Source: Tannerella sp. (GTDB lineage Bacteria > Bacteroidota > Bacteroidia > Bacteroidales > Tannerellaceae). Taken from it: DNA of 49,198 bases. Made by a program: the position numbers and the translations under genes. Position 1 is the first letter of the stretch. Each line of letters opens with the position of its first letter. A model generated the notes under the pieces. That model searched no databases. It saw nothing but the letters and a program-made list of their open reading frames with translations, and was not told where the DNA came from. Shown one piece after another: positions 9,048-17,387 of the stretch. The stretch is from NCBI GenBank assembly GCA_031276175.1, contig JAISNP010000031.1, positions 1 through 49,198 on the forward strand. The letters are read 5' to 3'.

Positions 9048-10154
9048 ATGGGGAAAAAAATCAAGATCGGGATTACGCACGGCGATATTAACGGAATCAG
9101 CTATGAGGTGATTCTGAAAACTTTTGCCGACGAACGAATAACCGAACTGTGTACGCCGGTTATTTACGGTTCGGTGAAAATTGCTACGTATCATCAGAAA
9201 ACGATGGAACTGCCGACCGTCGGTTTCAAAATAATACGTACTCCCTCGGAGGCGTCGGACGGGAAAATAAATCTTATCAACTGCGTAGACGGAGAGTTGA
9301 AGGTAGAGTTTTCCAAATCTACGCCCGAATCGGGGAAAGCCTCGTTTCAGGCGCTGGAAAAAGCCGTTTCGGACATCAAAAACGGAATGATAGATGCGTT
9401 GTTGACGGCGCCCGTCAATAAACATGCCATTTGGAGCGACAATTTCCGCTTTCCGGGACATACGGAATATCTGGAAAGCCATTTCGGCAAAGGCAACAAT
9501 GCCAAATCACTGATGATACTTGTGTACGATTCGCTACGCGTCGCACTGGCCACGGGACATATTCCTCTTGCCGACGTGGCATCGCATCTTACGAAGCAAG
9601 TGATTGCGGAAAAACTGCTTATCTTTAACGCCTCCCTGAAACAGGATTTCGGTATCGTCGGACCGCGAATCGCCATATTGTCGCTGAATCCTCATGCCGG
9701 AGACAGCGGATTGCTGGGCAGGGAAGAAAGCGAGGTGATTACACCGGCAATTCGCGAAGCGGAGGAGCAAGGCATGATGGTTTTCGGGCCTTTTGCAGCG
9801 GATGGATTTTTCGGTTCGGAGGCGTATCGCAAGTTCGACGGTGTGCTTGCCATGTATCACGACCAGGGACTGACGCCTTTCAAGACGCTTGCGATGGAAA
9901 ACGGCGTGAATTTTACGGCAGGACTGCCCGTGATACGGACTTCGCCTGCACACGGCACGGCTTACGACATTGCCGGCCGGAACAAGGCTTCGGAAACGTC
10001 TTTCCGCCGGGCGCTTTACGCACTGCTGGATATTCACCGCAACAGGACGGGATACAAACTCGTGACGGCCAATCCGCTGCAAAAGTATTACGTGGATAAA
10101 GGCAACGATAACGTGAAGCTCGACCTGACGAAAGATGATGATTTGAATGATTAA
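9048..10154 (+). CDS. pdxA: 4-hydroxythreonine-4-phosphate dehydrogenase PdxA
   Basis: PdxA oxidises 4-phosphohydroxy-L-threonine in the DXP-independent-start branch of pyridoxal 5'-phosphate synthesis. The 368-residue product shows TAPVNKHAIW, then FPGHTEYL with a metal-binding His, MYHDQGLTPFK with the second metal-ligand region, and TSPAHGTAYDIAG. It has the full length of the family. It lies between a DUF4837 lipoprotein and a cytidylyltransferase-like gene with gaps of 12 and 18 bp. Confidence 0.95.
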   Translation: MGKKIKIGITHGDINGISYEVILKTFADERITELCTPVIYGSVKIATYHQKTMELPTVGFKIIRTPSEASDGKINLINCVDGELKVEFSKSTPESGKASFQALEKAVSDIKNGMIDALLTAPVNKHAIWSDNFRFPGHTEYLESHFGKGNNAKSLMILVYDSLRVALATGHIPLADVASHLTKQVIAEKLLIFNASLKQDFGIVGPRIAILSLNPHAGDSGLLGREESEVITPAIREAEEQGMMVFGPFAADGFFGSEAYRKFDGVLAMYHDQGLTPFKTLAMENGVNFTAGLPVIRTSPAHGTAYDIAGRNKASETSFRRALYALLDIHRNRTGYKLVTANPLQKYYVDKGNDNVKLDLTKDDDLND

Positions 10155-10172
10155 TGTTGAAACAAAGCGATT

Positions 10173-10676
10173 ATGTTTAAAGATAAAACTATTGTTTATA
10201 CGTCGGGAACGTTCGACATGTTCCACTACAATCATTTACGGATGATTAATTATGCCCGTAGTCTGGCGGACATTTTGATTGTGGGGGTGAGTACCGATGA
10301 ACTGGTTTCGTCCTACAAGACGACTCCTCCGATTATTCCCTTCAATGAACGCCTTCAGATTATCGAAGCGCTGAAAACGCCCGACATCGTGATACCTCAG
10401 CATACGCTGGATCATACGGCGATTGTGAGGAAGTTGAACATTGACGCTTTTGTGGTGGGCGACGACTGGGATGGGAAGTATGATTACCTGAAAGATATGG
10501 ACGTGCAGGTATTTTATTTCCCGTACGGTACGGGCGTCTCGTCGTCGTCGTTAAGAAAAACGATACACGATTCGTATGACAAGTATTTGCAGAAGGAAAG
10601 GCAGGCTAAGCCGGAATCCGTGAAAGCGGATGCGGATTCGTTGCCGACTGCCGCCGCCGGGATAAGGGAGAAGTAA
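10173..10676 (+). CDS. Cytidylyltransferase-like nucleotidyltransferase
   Basis: The 167-residue product has the Rossmann nucleotidyltransferase fold of the TagD/ECT group, which makes CDP-activated alcohols such as CDP-glycerol. It starts with YTSGTFDMFHYNH. The canonical HxGH nucleotide-binding motif reads HYNH, with Asn in place of Gly. The ERLQIIEAL segment and the closing GTGVSSSSLRK (equivalent of the ISTT/R motif) are present. The last 30 residues are low-complexity. Genes for an SDR and a CDP-alcohol phosphotransferase follow at once, so it probably activates the alcohol that the transferase uses. Substrate unknown. Confidence 0.82.
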   Translation: MFKDKTIVYTSGTFDMFHYNHLRMINYARSLADILIVGVSTDELVSSYKTTPPIIPFNERLQIIEALKTPDIVIPQHTLDHTAIVRKLNIDAFVVGDDWDGKYDYLKDMDVQVFYFPYGTGVSSSSLRKTIHDSYDKYLQKERQAKPESVKADADSLPTAAAGIREK

Positions 10677-10688
10677 CGGTTTGCGTGT

Positions 10689-11417
10689 ATGGCCAAATAT
10701 GCTTTCATTACGGGTGGAACAAAAGGGATAGGCCTGGCGGTGGCCACATGTCTGGCACAATCAGGCTATCATTTGCTGCTAACATACGGGAAAGACGAAG
10801 ATGCGGCGCAGGCTGCCTCGGCGTGCCTGCAGGCCAGGTATGGTGTGGATGTACATACGCTCCGGGCGGATATTTCGGAACGCGGCGCGGTGGAAGATAT
10901 TGTCCGCTACGTGTCGACACGTCGCGTCGGGATTGACGCCGTGGTGTTCAACGCGGGACTGACGTGTCGCGAACCATTCGAAAGCATGGAGGCGGCGGAG
11001 TGGGAACGTGTCTTCTTTGGCAACGTGCATTTTCCGGTATTCCTGTTGCAGAGGCTTGTAAAATACATAAATGCGGGAGGGAGCGTCGTGTTCACAGGTT
11101 CGCTGATGGGTATCGAGCCACATGCAATGTCGCTCTCATACGGCGTGACGAAGGCTGCGGTTCATGCGCTGACGAAAAACCTGGTCAAGTTTATGGCTCC
11201 GTACGGGATACGTGTCAATGCCGTGGCGCCGGGATTTGTCGATACGGACTGGCAGAAAAGCAAGCCCGAAGCCGTTCGCCGCAGCATCGAAAGCAAAATC
11301 GCACTGGGACGGTTTTGCAGTCCCGAAGAAGTAGCCGGGGTATACAGGATGCTGATTGAAAATAGTTACCTCAACGGCGAAGTGGTAGTAGCAGACGGAG
11401 GTTATTCATATAAATAG
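10689..11417 (+). CDS. Short-chain dehydrogenase/reductase (FabG-like)
   Basis: This is a classical SDR of 242 residues. It has TGGTKGIG near the N terminus for NAD(P) binding, the catalytic Ser in GSLMG, YGVTK with catalytic Tyr and Lys, and the closing VADGGYSY. It lies 12 bp after the nucleotidyltransferase and 7 bp before a CDP-alcohol phosphotransferase. It is more likely to act on a head-group or acyl precursor than in core fatty acid synthesis. The exact substrate cannot be read from sequence. Confidence 0.85.
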   Translation: MAKYAFITGGTKGIGLAVATCLAQSGYHLLLTYGKDEDAAQAASACLQARYGVDVHTLRADISERGAVEDIVRYVSTRRVGIDAVVFNAGLTCREPFESMEAAEWERVFFGNVHFPVFLLQRLVKYINAGGSVVFTGSLMGIEPHAMSLSYGVTKAAVHALTKNLVKFMAPYGIRVNAVAPGFVDTDWQKSKPEAVRRSIESKIALGRFCSPEEVAGVYRMLIENSYLNGEVVVADGGYSYK

Positions 11418-11424
11418 TAATCGA

Positions 11425-12327
11425 ATGGACAGGGAATTTGAAGCATCATTGAAATCCGTAGAGACGGAAAACGTCGCCGACCTGTATTTTTACCGTCCCG
11501 TCGGCTTCAGGATAGCGCGAATCTTGCAGCATACGGGGATTACGCCCAACATGATTACGGTACTTTCCATTTTTGTCGGCGCAGGTTCGGGCGTGATGTT
11601 CGCTTTCAACGACCTGACGTTTGCCTTGACGGGGATTGTTTTACTGATTTTTGCCAACGTGCTGGATTGCGTGGACGGTCAGTTGGCGCGTATCACGGGC
11701 ATCAAGTCCGAAATCGGACGCATTCTCGACGGAATAGCGGGAGACATCTGGTTTTTGTCGATTTACGTTTGCCTCGCATGGCGGCTTACGCAAATGCACC
11801 ACACGGCGTGGTTTTTTCTCCCCGCGCTCATATCCGGCCTTTCGCACATGCTGCAGGCCAATATCACGGACTATTACAAGACGGTGCACCTGTTTTTCAT
11901 CAGCCGTGAAAAAGGATTTGAGTTTCACAACCTCGAACAACTCAGGCACAGGCAGAAAACCGTCGGTGACGGATTACGGAAGTTCTTTTTCTCCGTCTAC
12001 GAAAAATATACGGGATTGCAGGAGCACGCGACGCCTGCCCTGCAGCAACTGCTTCAAGACATCAGGGGGAAATATGGCGACGATGTGCCCGAAAACATAC
12101 GACTGGAATTCAGACGCAAAAGCCGGAAGTTGATGAAGCGTTGCATCGACTTCCTGACGTTCAACGGCCGCACCGTCGTCCTGTTTGCCCTCGTCCCGAC
12201 AAGCCACGTCTGGCTATATTTCGTGTACGAAACGGTCATACTTAACCTCGTTTTATACATCGCCGTCCGCAGGCACGAACGGATGTGTGCAAAAATCGAC
12301 GAAAGCCTGCGACGGCAGGCCGCATGA
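11425..12327 (+). CDS. CDP-alcohol phosphatidyltransferase family protein
   Basis: This integral membrane enzyme transfers a phospho-alcohol from a CDP donor. The signature DGx2ARx8Gx3Dx3D is complete in DGQLARITGIKSEIGRILDG followed by IAGD. Several hydrophobic helices surround it. The C-terminal part carries an extra soluble stretch (about residues 150-245) before a final pair of hydrophobic segments, making the protein longer (300 residues) than simple PgsA-type enzymes. Its stop overlaps the next gene's start (ATGA), indicating coupling to an acyltransferase. With the upstream cytidylyltransferase this suggests synthesis of a specific phospholipid. Confidence 0.85.
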   Translation: MDREFEASLKSVETENVADLYFYRPVGFRIARILQHTGITPNMITVLSIFVGAGSGVMFAFNDLTFALTGIVLLIFANVLDCVDGQLARITGIKSEIGRILDGIAGDIWFLSIYVCLAWRLTQMHHTAWFFLPALISGLSHMLQANITDYYKTVHLFFISREKGFEFHNLEQLRHRQKTVGDGLRKFFFSVYEKYTGLQEHATPALQQLLQDIRGKYGDDVPENIRLEFRRKSRKLMKRCIDFLTFNGRTVVLFALVPTSHVWLYFVYETVILNLVLYIAVRRHERMCAKIDESLRRQAA

Positions 12328-13178
12328 AGACAGCAGTCAGGCAAACGCAAATGAAAGAAACAGTAATCGATCTGCACGACCTCCGGAAACAAATCCCGTT
12401 TTTTAGGAGCAAACCGGGTACATTCCTGGCGCGAAAAATACTGAAATGGCTTGCCGTCGATAAGGTGAACCGGATTCATGCCCGCCACTGCCATCTGCGG
12501 GGAGCGGCGTTTACTTCGGCAATACTGTCCGACCCGCTGATGCACGTGAAATACAGAATACACCACGAAGAACGTCTGGACACCCTGCCCGAAGGCGCGT
12601 TCATCACCGTCTCGAACCATCCGATCGGCTCGCTGGACGGGATTATACTGATAGACATCTTTGCATCGCGGCGTCCCGATTTCAAGGTGATGGTGAACGG
12701 GGTGCTGACAAAAATCGGCGCCATGACGGACAACTTCATTTCGGTCACGCCCAGAACGGACGACAGCAACTCGCCGAATCAGGTGAATGTAAACGGCGTA
12801 CGCCTGTCGATGAAGCGCCTGAAAGACGGCCATCCGATGGGGTTTTTCCCCGCAGGCGCCATGTCGTTCGTCAACCGGCGGATGCAAATACGCGACCTGC
12901 CTTGGGCGCACACCGTCATCCGCCTGATAAGAAAGGCAAAAGTCCCCGTTTACCCGGTCTGTTTCGACTGCCGCAACTCGTTCTTCTTCTACCTTCTGGG
13001 TAAAATAAACTGGAAGATACGCATTCTGCGCGTCGCATACGAAGCGTTCAACAAGCGTGGAAAGACGCTCGACGTACACATCGGCGAGCCGGTCTCCGTA
13101 CAAACCATTCAACAGTTTGCGGACGACACGGCGCTGGCCGCCTTCCTGTACGACAAGACTTACGGCATAAAGGGATAA
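12324..13178 (+). CDS. Lysophospholipid acyltransferase-like protein
   Basis: This PlsC-superfamily acyltransferase has about 284 residues. The catalytic motif is SNHPIGSLDG, with five residues between His and Asp (HX5D). That spacing occurs in the Bacteroidota LPLAT subgroup, whereas HX4D is usual elsewhere. A second block, FFPAGAMSF, corresponds to the FPEGT-like substrate motif. I placed the start at 12324 because its ATG overlaps the TGA of the preceding gene. In-frame ATGs at 12285 and 12351 are less supported. It probably adds an acyl chain to the lipid made by the upstream genes. Confidence 0.82.
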   Translation: MKTAVRQTQMKETVIDLHDLRKQIPFFRSKPGTFLARKILKWLAVDKVNRIHARHCHLRGAAFTSAILSDPLMHVKYRIHHEERLDTLPEGAFITVSNHPIGSLDGIILIDIFASRRPDFKVMVNGVLTKIGAMTDNFISVTPRTDDSNSPNQVNVNGVRLSMKRLKDGHPMGFFPAGAMSFVNRRMQIRDLPWAHTVIRLIRKAKVPVYPVCFDCRNSFFFYLLGKINWKIRILRVAYEAFNKRGKTLDVHIGEPVSVQTIQQFADDTALAAFLYDKTYGIKG

Positions 13179-13275
13179 TTTTTCTCGGTCGGATTATATG
13201 TTTTGCGGCCGGGGGGCATAGCATCGCACACTCCTTTCCGGCGGCTTGCTGCGGTATGTATCCGGGAATGGCGGA

Positions 13276-13872
13276 TTATTTCAGAAAAACGCTTTCGACG
13301 GCCAGCAACCGTTTCGTCAGCATGCCGGACTCGTTTTTGCGGATGCGGAGCGTCATTTCGCAATCCGCCTCAAACGTCCGGGAAACGATTGCCGGCTGCA
13401 TCTCTTTCACCACGCGCATGACGCTGTTCAGGTACGGATATTCAAACCCGATGGTAATGCGCTCGTCAATTGTACGCACCTCAATCCGTACGGCGGCAAT
13501 GGCTTCGGCCGCAGCCATGCGATACGCTGCCGTCAATCCGCCCGTCCCCAACTCGATGCCGCCGAAATAGCGCACAACGACGATCAGTATGTCCGTCAGT
13601 TCGTTTGAATTGATTTGTCCGAGAATCGGCTTCCCTGCTGTCGACGACGGTTCGCCGTCGTCATTTGCGCGAAACACGGTTCGCTCTGCCCCAAGCATGT
13701 ATGCCCAGCAGACGTGGCGCGCATCGTAGTACTGCCTGCGGTATCGGTCGATCCATTCCTTCGCTTCCTCAGCCGTGCGCACGGGGATGGCGAAAGAAAT
13801 AAAACGGCTCCGCTTCTCTGTATAATGACCCTCCGCCACAGTGAGGATTGTCCTGTAAGTATCGTCCGCCAT
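13276..13872 (-). CDS. yigZ: YigZ/IMPACT family protein
   Basis: The 198-residue product has the N-terminal IMPACT domain, with EKRSRFISFAIPV, a YYDARHVCWAYM block and GEPSSTAGKPIL near residues 72-83. A short C-terminal DUF1949-type ferredoxin-like domain follows. Family members are linked to translation or proteolysis regulation, but the biochemical role in bacteria is unsettled. It lies 8 bp downstream of a small conserved ORF, likely in one transcript. It converges with the acyltransferase gene across 97 bp, in which I see no clear terminator. Confidence 0.9.
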   Translation of the reverse strand: MADDTYRTILTVAEGHYTEKRSRFISFAIPVRTAEEAKEWIDRYRRQYYDARHVCWAYMLGAERTVFRANDDGEPSSTAGKPILGQINSNELTDILIVVVRYFGGIELGTGGLTAAYRMAAAEAIAAVRIEVRTIDERITIGFEYPYLNSVMRVVKEMQPAIVSRTFEADCEMTLRIRKNESGMLTKRLLAVESVFLK

Positions 13873-13880
13873 GACATGTA

Positions 13881-14099
13881 TCAGTCGGGGATATGTGTCT
13901 TCTGCTCGGCGAAAAACGCTTGGAAGTCTTTCATTATCTCCTCAATCTCTTCAATAAAATACGGGTCTTTCACCTTTTCCCTCACCGCCTCGTAATACGC
14001 CTTAATGGCCGGCAAGGCGCATACGTCCTGTCCGCGCAGCAAAAAATACGGCTCGTCTTTCTCCACGCACTGCTTGATCATTTGTATCGGATTTTTCAT
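13881..14099 (-). CDS. Small conserved hypothetical protein
   Basis: This 72-residue acidic protein has predicted helical content and no membrane segment or Cys pair. It starts MKNPIQMIKQCVEKDEPYF and contains YFIEEIEEIMKDFQAFFAE. The tight spacing to the YigZ gene and the coherent protein-like composition support it as real. It is preceded by a terminator for the secG operon, so it needs its own promoter, which I could not identify. I do not recognise a function. Confidence 0.65.
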   Translation of the reverse strand: MKNPIQMIKQCVEKDEPYFLLRGQDVCALPAIKAYYEAVREKVKDPYFIEEIEEIMKDFQAFFAEQKTHIPD

Positions 14100-14129
14100 G
14101 TATTCCTGTTTTTTTTAAAGAAGCGGATA

Positions 14130-14160
14130 AAAAATAAAGGTGTAATCATAAATTACACCC
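14130..14160 (-). terminator. Rho-independent terminator of the lptE-secG operon
   Basis: On the minus strand GGTGTAAT (14159-14152) pairs with ATTACACC (14146-14139) around a 5-nt loop and runs into TTTATTTTTT. It lies about 35 bp after the secG stop. Confidence 0.8.
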
Positions 14161-14192
14161 TTATCCAAAAACCAAAAAATTATGAAACACTT

Positions 14193-14555
14193 TTATTGTT
14201 CTTCAGCCGGAGGAACGGTCGTCGCCGACTCGTCGGGTTGCGACGTTCCGAAAGGCAAAGCGGTATTGGGTACGGGAGACTCGTTTACCTGCTGTTGAAT
14301 TTCGGATTGCGGCTGGCCGGACGTATTGGCGTCATGCGGGATAATCGCCGTAATCACAATACAGAACACGCCGACAATCCCTGCCAGCGCCCATGTAGCT
14401 TTCTCCAGAAAATCAGTCGTCTTGCGCACGCCCATAATCTGATTAGACGACGAAAAACCCGATGCCAGTCCGCCCCCCTTGGAGTTTTGTATCAATACGA
14501 TCAGTATCAGAAATATTGATGCAATCAAAATCAAAATAGACAAAAACACGTACAT
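14193..14555 (-). CDS. secG: Preprotein translocase subunit SecG
   Basis: SecG is the small accessory subunit of the SecYEG channel. The 120-residue protein has two membrane helices (about residues 3-22 and 53-72), separated by the conserved IQNSKGGGLASGF cytoplasmic loop. A C-terminal tail rich in Gln, Ser, Pro and Glu follows and is longer than in Proteobacteria, as is common in Bacteroidota. Its ATG directly follows the stop of the upstream gene with no gap. Genes in front encode LptE and a sigma-54 activator. Confidence 0.93.
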   Translation of the reverse strand: MYVFLSILILIASIFLILIVLIQNSKGGGLASGFSSSNQIMGVRKTTDFLEKATWALAGIVGVFCIVITAIIPHDANTSGQPQSEIQQQVNESPVPNTALPFGTSQPDESATTVPPAEEQ

Positions 14556-15299
14556 TTACTTATTGTTTTTAGTATGAATAATTAATTTTTCAAGAAATCG
14601 AATTTGGTCTGCAAAGTAAATGTTTTTACCCGGATAATTCAAACTTAATTTCTTAATAATTTCCAATGCTTTCCCGTAACGCTTCTGCCGAATATATATT
14701 TGTGCCAGAGTTTCAGTGAAATATGTGCTGTCCGAAGGCGTTGTTTTCTCCTGTTCCGGAAAGTCGTCGTTTGCGTTTTGCGCCTCGTTTCCGCCCGTTG
14801 CGGCTTCTTTTTCCGCATGTGCGTTTTTGCTTTCGCCTTCATTTCCGGTAAAAGAAGTGATCGGCTCCCGATAAGGCGTCCGGTTGTATTGCGGCGGATC
14901 AGGCGTTTTCTCGCCCGCCAGCAGTATGGAGGCATAATCGGTTGCCGGCGCAGACTCGTATTCCAGCTTGTCCGTACCGGTATCATTCCCCGTCGAGAGG
15001 AGGAAGTCTTCAATCAGATGGAATTTATCGTCTTTTTTCTCCGCCTTCGCCGGCACGGAGGCATACCGTTCGCCTTCGAGCAGCAAGAAGAGTTTCATAC
15101 GATCGGGCACGTGGATGGCTGTTTTTTTCAGTTCTACTTCCAGCCGGATATCGTCCAGTACGGCAAGATTTTTGAGATAGAGCATACGGGCGACCTGAAA
15201 GCAGGGGAAATCGGCAACGATTTGTTTCAGTTCAGGCAACGTCCCGGTCGAAAGTTTCGACGGGTCGGCCATCAGTGCATAAAATTCCGTACACGTCAT
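14556..15299 (-). CDS. Conserved Bacteroidales protein with TPR-like C-terminus
   Basis: The 247-residue soluble protein starts MTCTEFYALMADPSKLSTGT. A predicted helical N-terminal part (FPCFQVARMLYLKNLA) is followed by a low-complexity acidic linker (about residues 115-185). The C-terminal repeat-like segment TLAQIYIRQKRYGKALEIIK has the pattern of one TPR. It sits between lptE (4-bp gap) and secG (no gap). This arrangement recurs in Bacteroidales as far as I recall, so a link to envelope transport is plausible. The function is unknown. Confidence 0.8.
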   Translation of the reverse strand: MTCTEFYALMADPSKLSTGTLPELKQIVADFPCFQVARMLYLKNLAVLDDIRLEVELKKTAIHVPDRMKLFLLLEGERYASVPAKAEKKDDKFHLIEDFLLSTGNDTGTDKLEYESAPATDYASILLAGEKTPDPPQYNRTPYREPITSFTGNEGESKNAHAEKEAATGGNEAQNANDDFPEQEKTTPSDSTYFTETLAQIYIRQKRYGKALEIIKKLSLNYPGKNIYFADQIRFLEKLIIHTKNNK

Positions 15300-15303
15300 G
15301 TTT

Positions 15304-15810
15304 CTACCAGTTTGCTACCGTAGCATTGTATATTTGTTCTACGATTTCTTTTATAATCTCTTCCGAGAGCTGATCCTGCACCTGCTGAATCTGGTTCTCG
15401 TTGGAAAATTCGCGGTATGCCGAAAACGACTGTTCAAAATCTTCGTCGGGGTTGACGGAGTTCGAGTAACGTACCCTGACCGTGATGGTGAGCCGCGTCA
15501 TGGAGGCATACATGCCGTCTTTCACGGCCTGTGAGGCAAAATCGTATCCCGTAATTTCGCCTTCCAGATCCAGTGTGCCGTTTTCGCGAAGCAGTTGCAG
15601 GCGGGTCTGACGGACGTATTTGTCCCTCAACTGGTCGGTGAACTTATCTGCCAGAGGGGCATATACCAGCGGCGACATGTTGGGGAAATCTTTTATCGAG
15701 ATGGACTTTACCGTCGTATAGTCAATCGAAGCGCCGTTGAACTTGTACGAAATGGAGCAGGCAGTCCACACGGCGGACAGGAAAACGGCCGCACATACTT
15801 TTTTAAGCAT
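15304..15810 (-). CDS. lptE: LPS assembly lipoprotein LptE family
   Basis: LptE plugs the LptD barrel and helps insert lipopolysaccharide into the outer membrane. This 168-residue product has a lipoprotein signal ending SAVWTACS (Cys18). The family pattern follows: SIDYTTVKSISIKDFPN, then LADKFTDQLRDKYVRQTRL and LEGEITGYDF. It matches the LptE-like family found beside secG in Bacteroidota. It is the second gene of the operon, 17 bp after a sigma-54 activator. LptC is encoded about 11 kb away, so the Lpt genes are dispersed. Confidence 0.88.
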   Translation of the reverse strand: MLKKVCAAVFLSAVWTACSISYKFNGASIDYTTVKSISIKDFPNMSPLVYAPLADKFTDQLRDKYVRQTRLQLLRENGTLDLEGEITGYDFASQAVKDGMYASMTRLTITVRVRYSNSVNPDEDFEQSFSAYREFSNENQIQQVQDQLSEEIIKEIVEQIYNATVANW

Positions 15811-15827
15811 ATTCCTTTTTTTCTTAC

Positions 15828-17006
15828 TTATTCCAGATGGTATTCTTTGATTTTACGGTAGAGCGTCCGTTCGGATATTTTCAGGTCGACGGCTGCGTTT
15901 CTGCGGCGGCCGCCGTGCCTTTCCAGCGCCTTGCGGATCATTTCTTTTTCCACGTCTTCGAGCGCGAATGATTCTTCCACCGTTTCCACTTCCTGTATGG
16001 ACGGCATGTCGTGAATCGGATGTACGTACTGTTCCTTGTCTTCGACGGGCACGGGCATGGATACGTTGCCGCCCATGATGTCGTGTACCAGTTTCTTCAG
16101 TTCGGCGACGTCTTTTTTCATATCGAAAAGTACTTGATAAAGGATTTCCCGTTCGTTGTGAAAAATTTTCTGCTCGTCGTTTTCCCTGTTCATCAGTGCC
16201 GGCAGTTTTTCCATGGTCAGGTTGGGCAGATGCAGGCGCAACTGGTCGGCCGTAACCGTCCGGTCGTCTTCGATCACGGAAATCCGCTCGGTCACGTTCT
16301 TTAGTTCGCGTACATTGCCCGGCCACCGGTAGCTTTGCAGCAGTTGTTTCGCCTCGTCATCCAGCTGTATCGGCGGCATATGGTATTTTTCGGCACAGTC
16401 GCCCGCAAATTTTCTGAACAGCAGCAGCGTATCTTCGGGACGTTCGCGCAGGGGCGGTATCCGGATGGGGAACGTGCTGAGACGGTAGTACAAATCTTCG
16501 CGAAACTTGTGCAGGGCAATGGCCTGTACTATATTTACATTGGTGGCGGCTACGATACGCACGTTTATCTTCTGCACTTTCGACGAGCCTACCTTGATAA
16601 ATTCGCCGCTCTCAAGTACGCGAAGCAGCCGTGCCTGCGTCGGCATCGGCAATTCGCCCACTTCGTCGAGGAATATCGTGCCGCCGTCGGCAAATTCAAA
16701 ATAACCTTTACGGTCGGCCAGCGCTCCTGTAAACGAGCCTTTCTCGTGTCCGAACAGTTCCGAATCAATCGTCCCTTCGGGAATGGCACCGCAGTTGACG
16801 GCAATATACTGCCCGTGCTTGCGCAAACTGTTTTGATGGATAATCTGCGGAAAGAATTCCTTTCCTGTGCCGCTCTCGCCGGTAATCAGTACCGACATCT
16901 CCGTCGGGGCTACCTGAAGCGCCAGGTCTATGGCCCTGTGCAGTCCTTCCGCATTGCCGATGATGCCGAAACGTTGCTTAACCTGCTGTATGTTTTTTGA
17001 TACCAT
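15828..17006 (-). CDS. Sigma-54-dependent transcriptional activator without receiver domain
   Basis: This is an AAA+ bacterial enhancer-binding protein of about 392 residues. It shows Walker A GESGTGKE, the sigma-54 contact loop as GSFTGA (Ser in place of the first Ala of GAFTGA), Walker B GGTIFLDEVGELP, and the arginine-finger region. A linker with variable sequence follows, then a Fis-type helix-turn-helix (RRRNAAVDLKISERTLYRKI) at the end. There is no N-terminal receiver or GAF domain. I chose the ATG at 17006 because the promoter -7 box abuts the upstream ATG (17036), which would therefore be untranscribed. Its targets are not visible. Confidence 0.9.
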   Translation of the reverse strand: MVSKNIQQVKQRFGIIGNAEGLHRAIDLALQVAPTEMSVLITGESGTGKEFFPQIIHQNSLRKHGQYIAVNCGAIPEGTIDSELFGHEKGSFTGALADRKGYFEFADGGTIFLDEVGELPMPTQARLLRVLESGEFIKVGSSKVQKINVRIVAATNVNIVQAIALHKFREDLYYRLSTFPIRIPPLRERPEDTLLLFRKFAGDCAEKYHMPPIQLDDEAKQLLQSYRWPGNVRELKNVTERISVIEDDRTVTADQLRLHLPNLTMEKLPALMNRENDEQKIFHNEREILYQVLFDMKKDVAELKKLVHDIMGGNVSMPVPVEDKEQYVHPIHDMPSIQEVETVEESFALEDVEKEMIRKALERHGGRRRNAAVDLKISERTLYRKIKEYHLE

Positions 17007-17038
17007 ATCCTTGTCTGTAATTTTTTCAGTTGACATGA

Positions 17039-17069
17039 CAAAATTACAAATTGTCGGGATATTGTCAAA
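17039..17069 (-). promoter_or_regulatory. Promoter of the sigma-54 activator-lptE-secG operon
   Basis: On the minus strand TTTG (17069-17066) is followed after 19 bp by TAATTTTG (17046-17039), a full match to the Bacteroidota primary promoter. The implied transcript starts near 17032, which selects the ATG at 17006 (AAGG just upstream) as the start codon. Confidence 0.75.
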
Positions 17070-17356
17070 GCAACGGGCTGATTATTTTGTATTCTTTACC
17101 GCACAAATAATTTCCGGACAACGGCACGTCTTGCGTATCACAGGGCAGACCGGATGCCGCAGGGCGCCTGCGTGCGGAAATTATTATCTCATGTTATGCA
17201 CAATAAAAAACGCATACCTTCCTTGGCGGGATGAAAAAAGAAAAGGAATTAATTTATTTTTCTGTCCTAAAATACGCTTGGAAAGCGCTGAAGGCTATCA
17301 AATAGTATGAACTTGCGTAACATGAGTATTTTAATTCGTGTTACGTAGAAAAAGAT
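17070..17356. other. Gene-free stretch between divergent genes
   Basis: This is the rest of a roughly 380-bp divergent intergenic region. It holds AT-rich sequence and no open frame with protein-like composition. I see no hairpin, repeat or RNA gene. The only recognisable signals are the promoters at its two ends. Confidence 0.5.
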
Positions 17357-17364
17357 TATCTTTG
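17357..17364 (+). promoter_or_regulatory. Promoter -7 box for the surface lipoprotein operon
   Basis: TATCTTTG lies 23 bp upstream of the first start codon at 17388. The -33 region has only a loose match (TTCG at 17335-17338). The expected leader is about 17 nt. Confidence 0.55.
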
Positions 17365-17387
17365 CCGCGATATTAAACATTACAGCT

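Noticed and set aside
10911..10922. GTCGAC palindrome CGTGTCGACACG in the SDR gene as an array site
   Set aside because: GTCGAC is frequent in coding sequence here, and the flanks do not match the array units.
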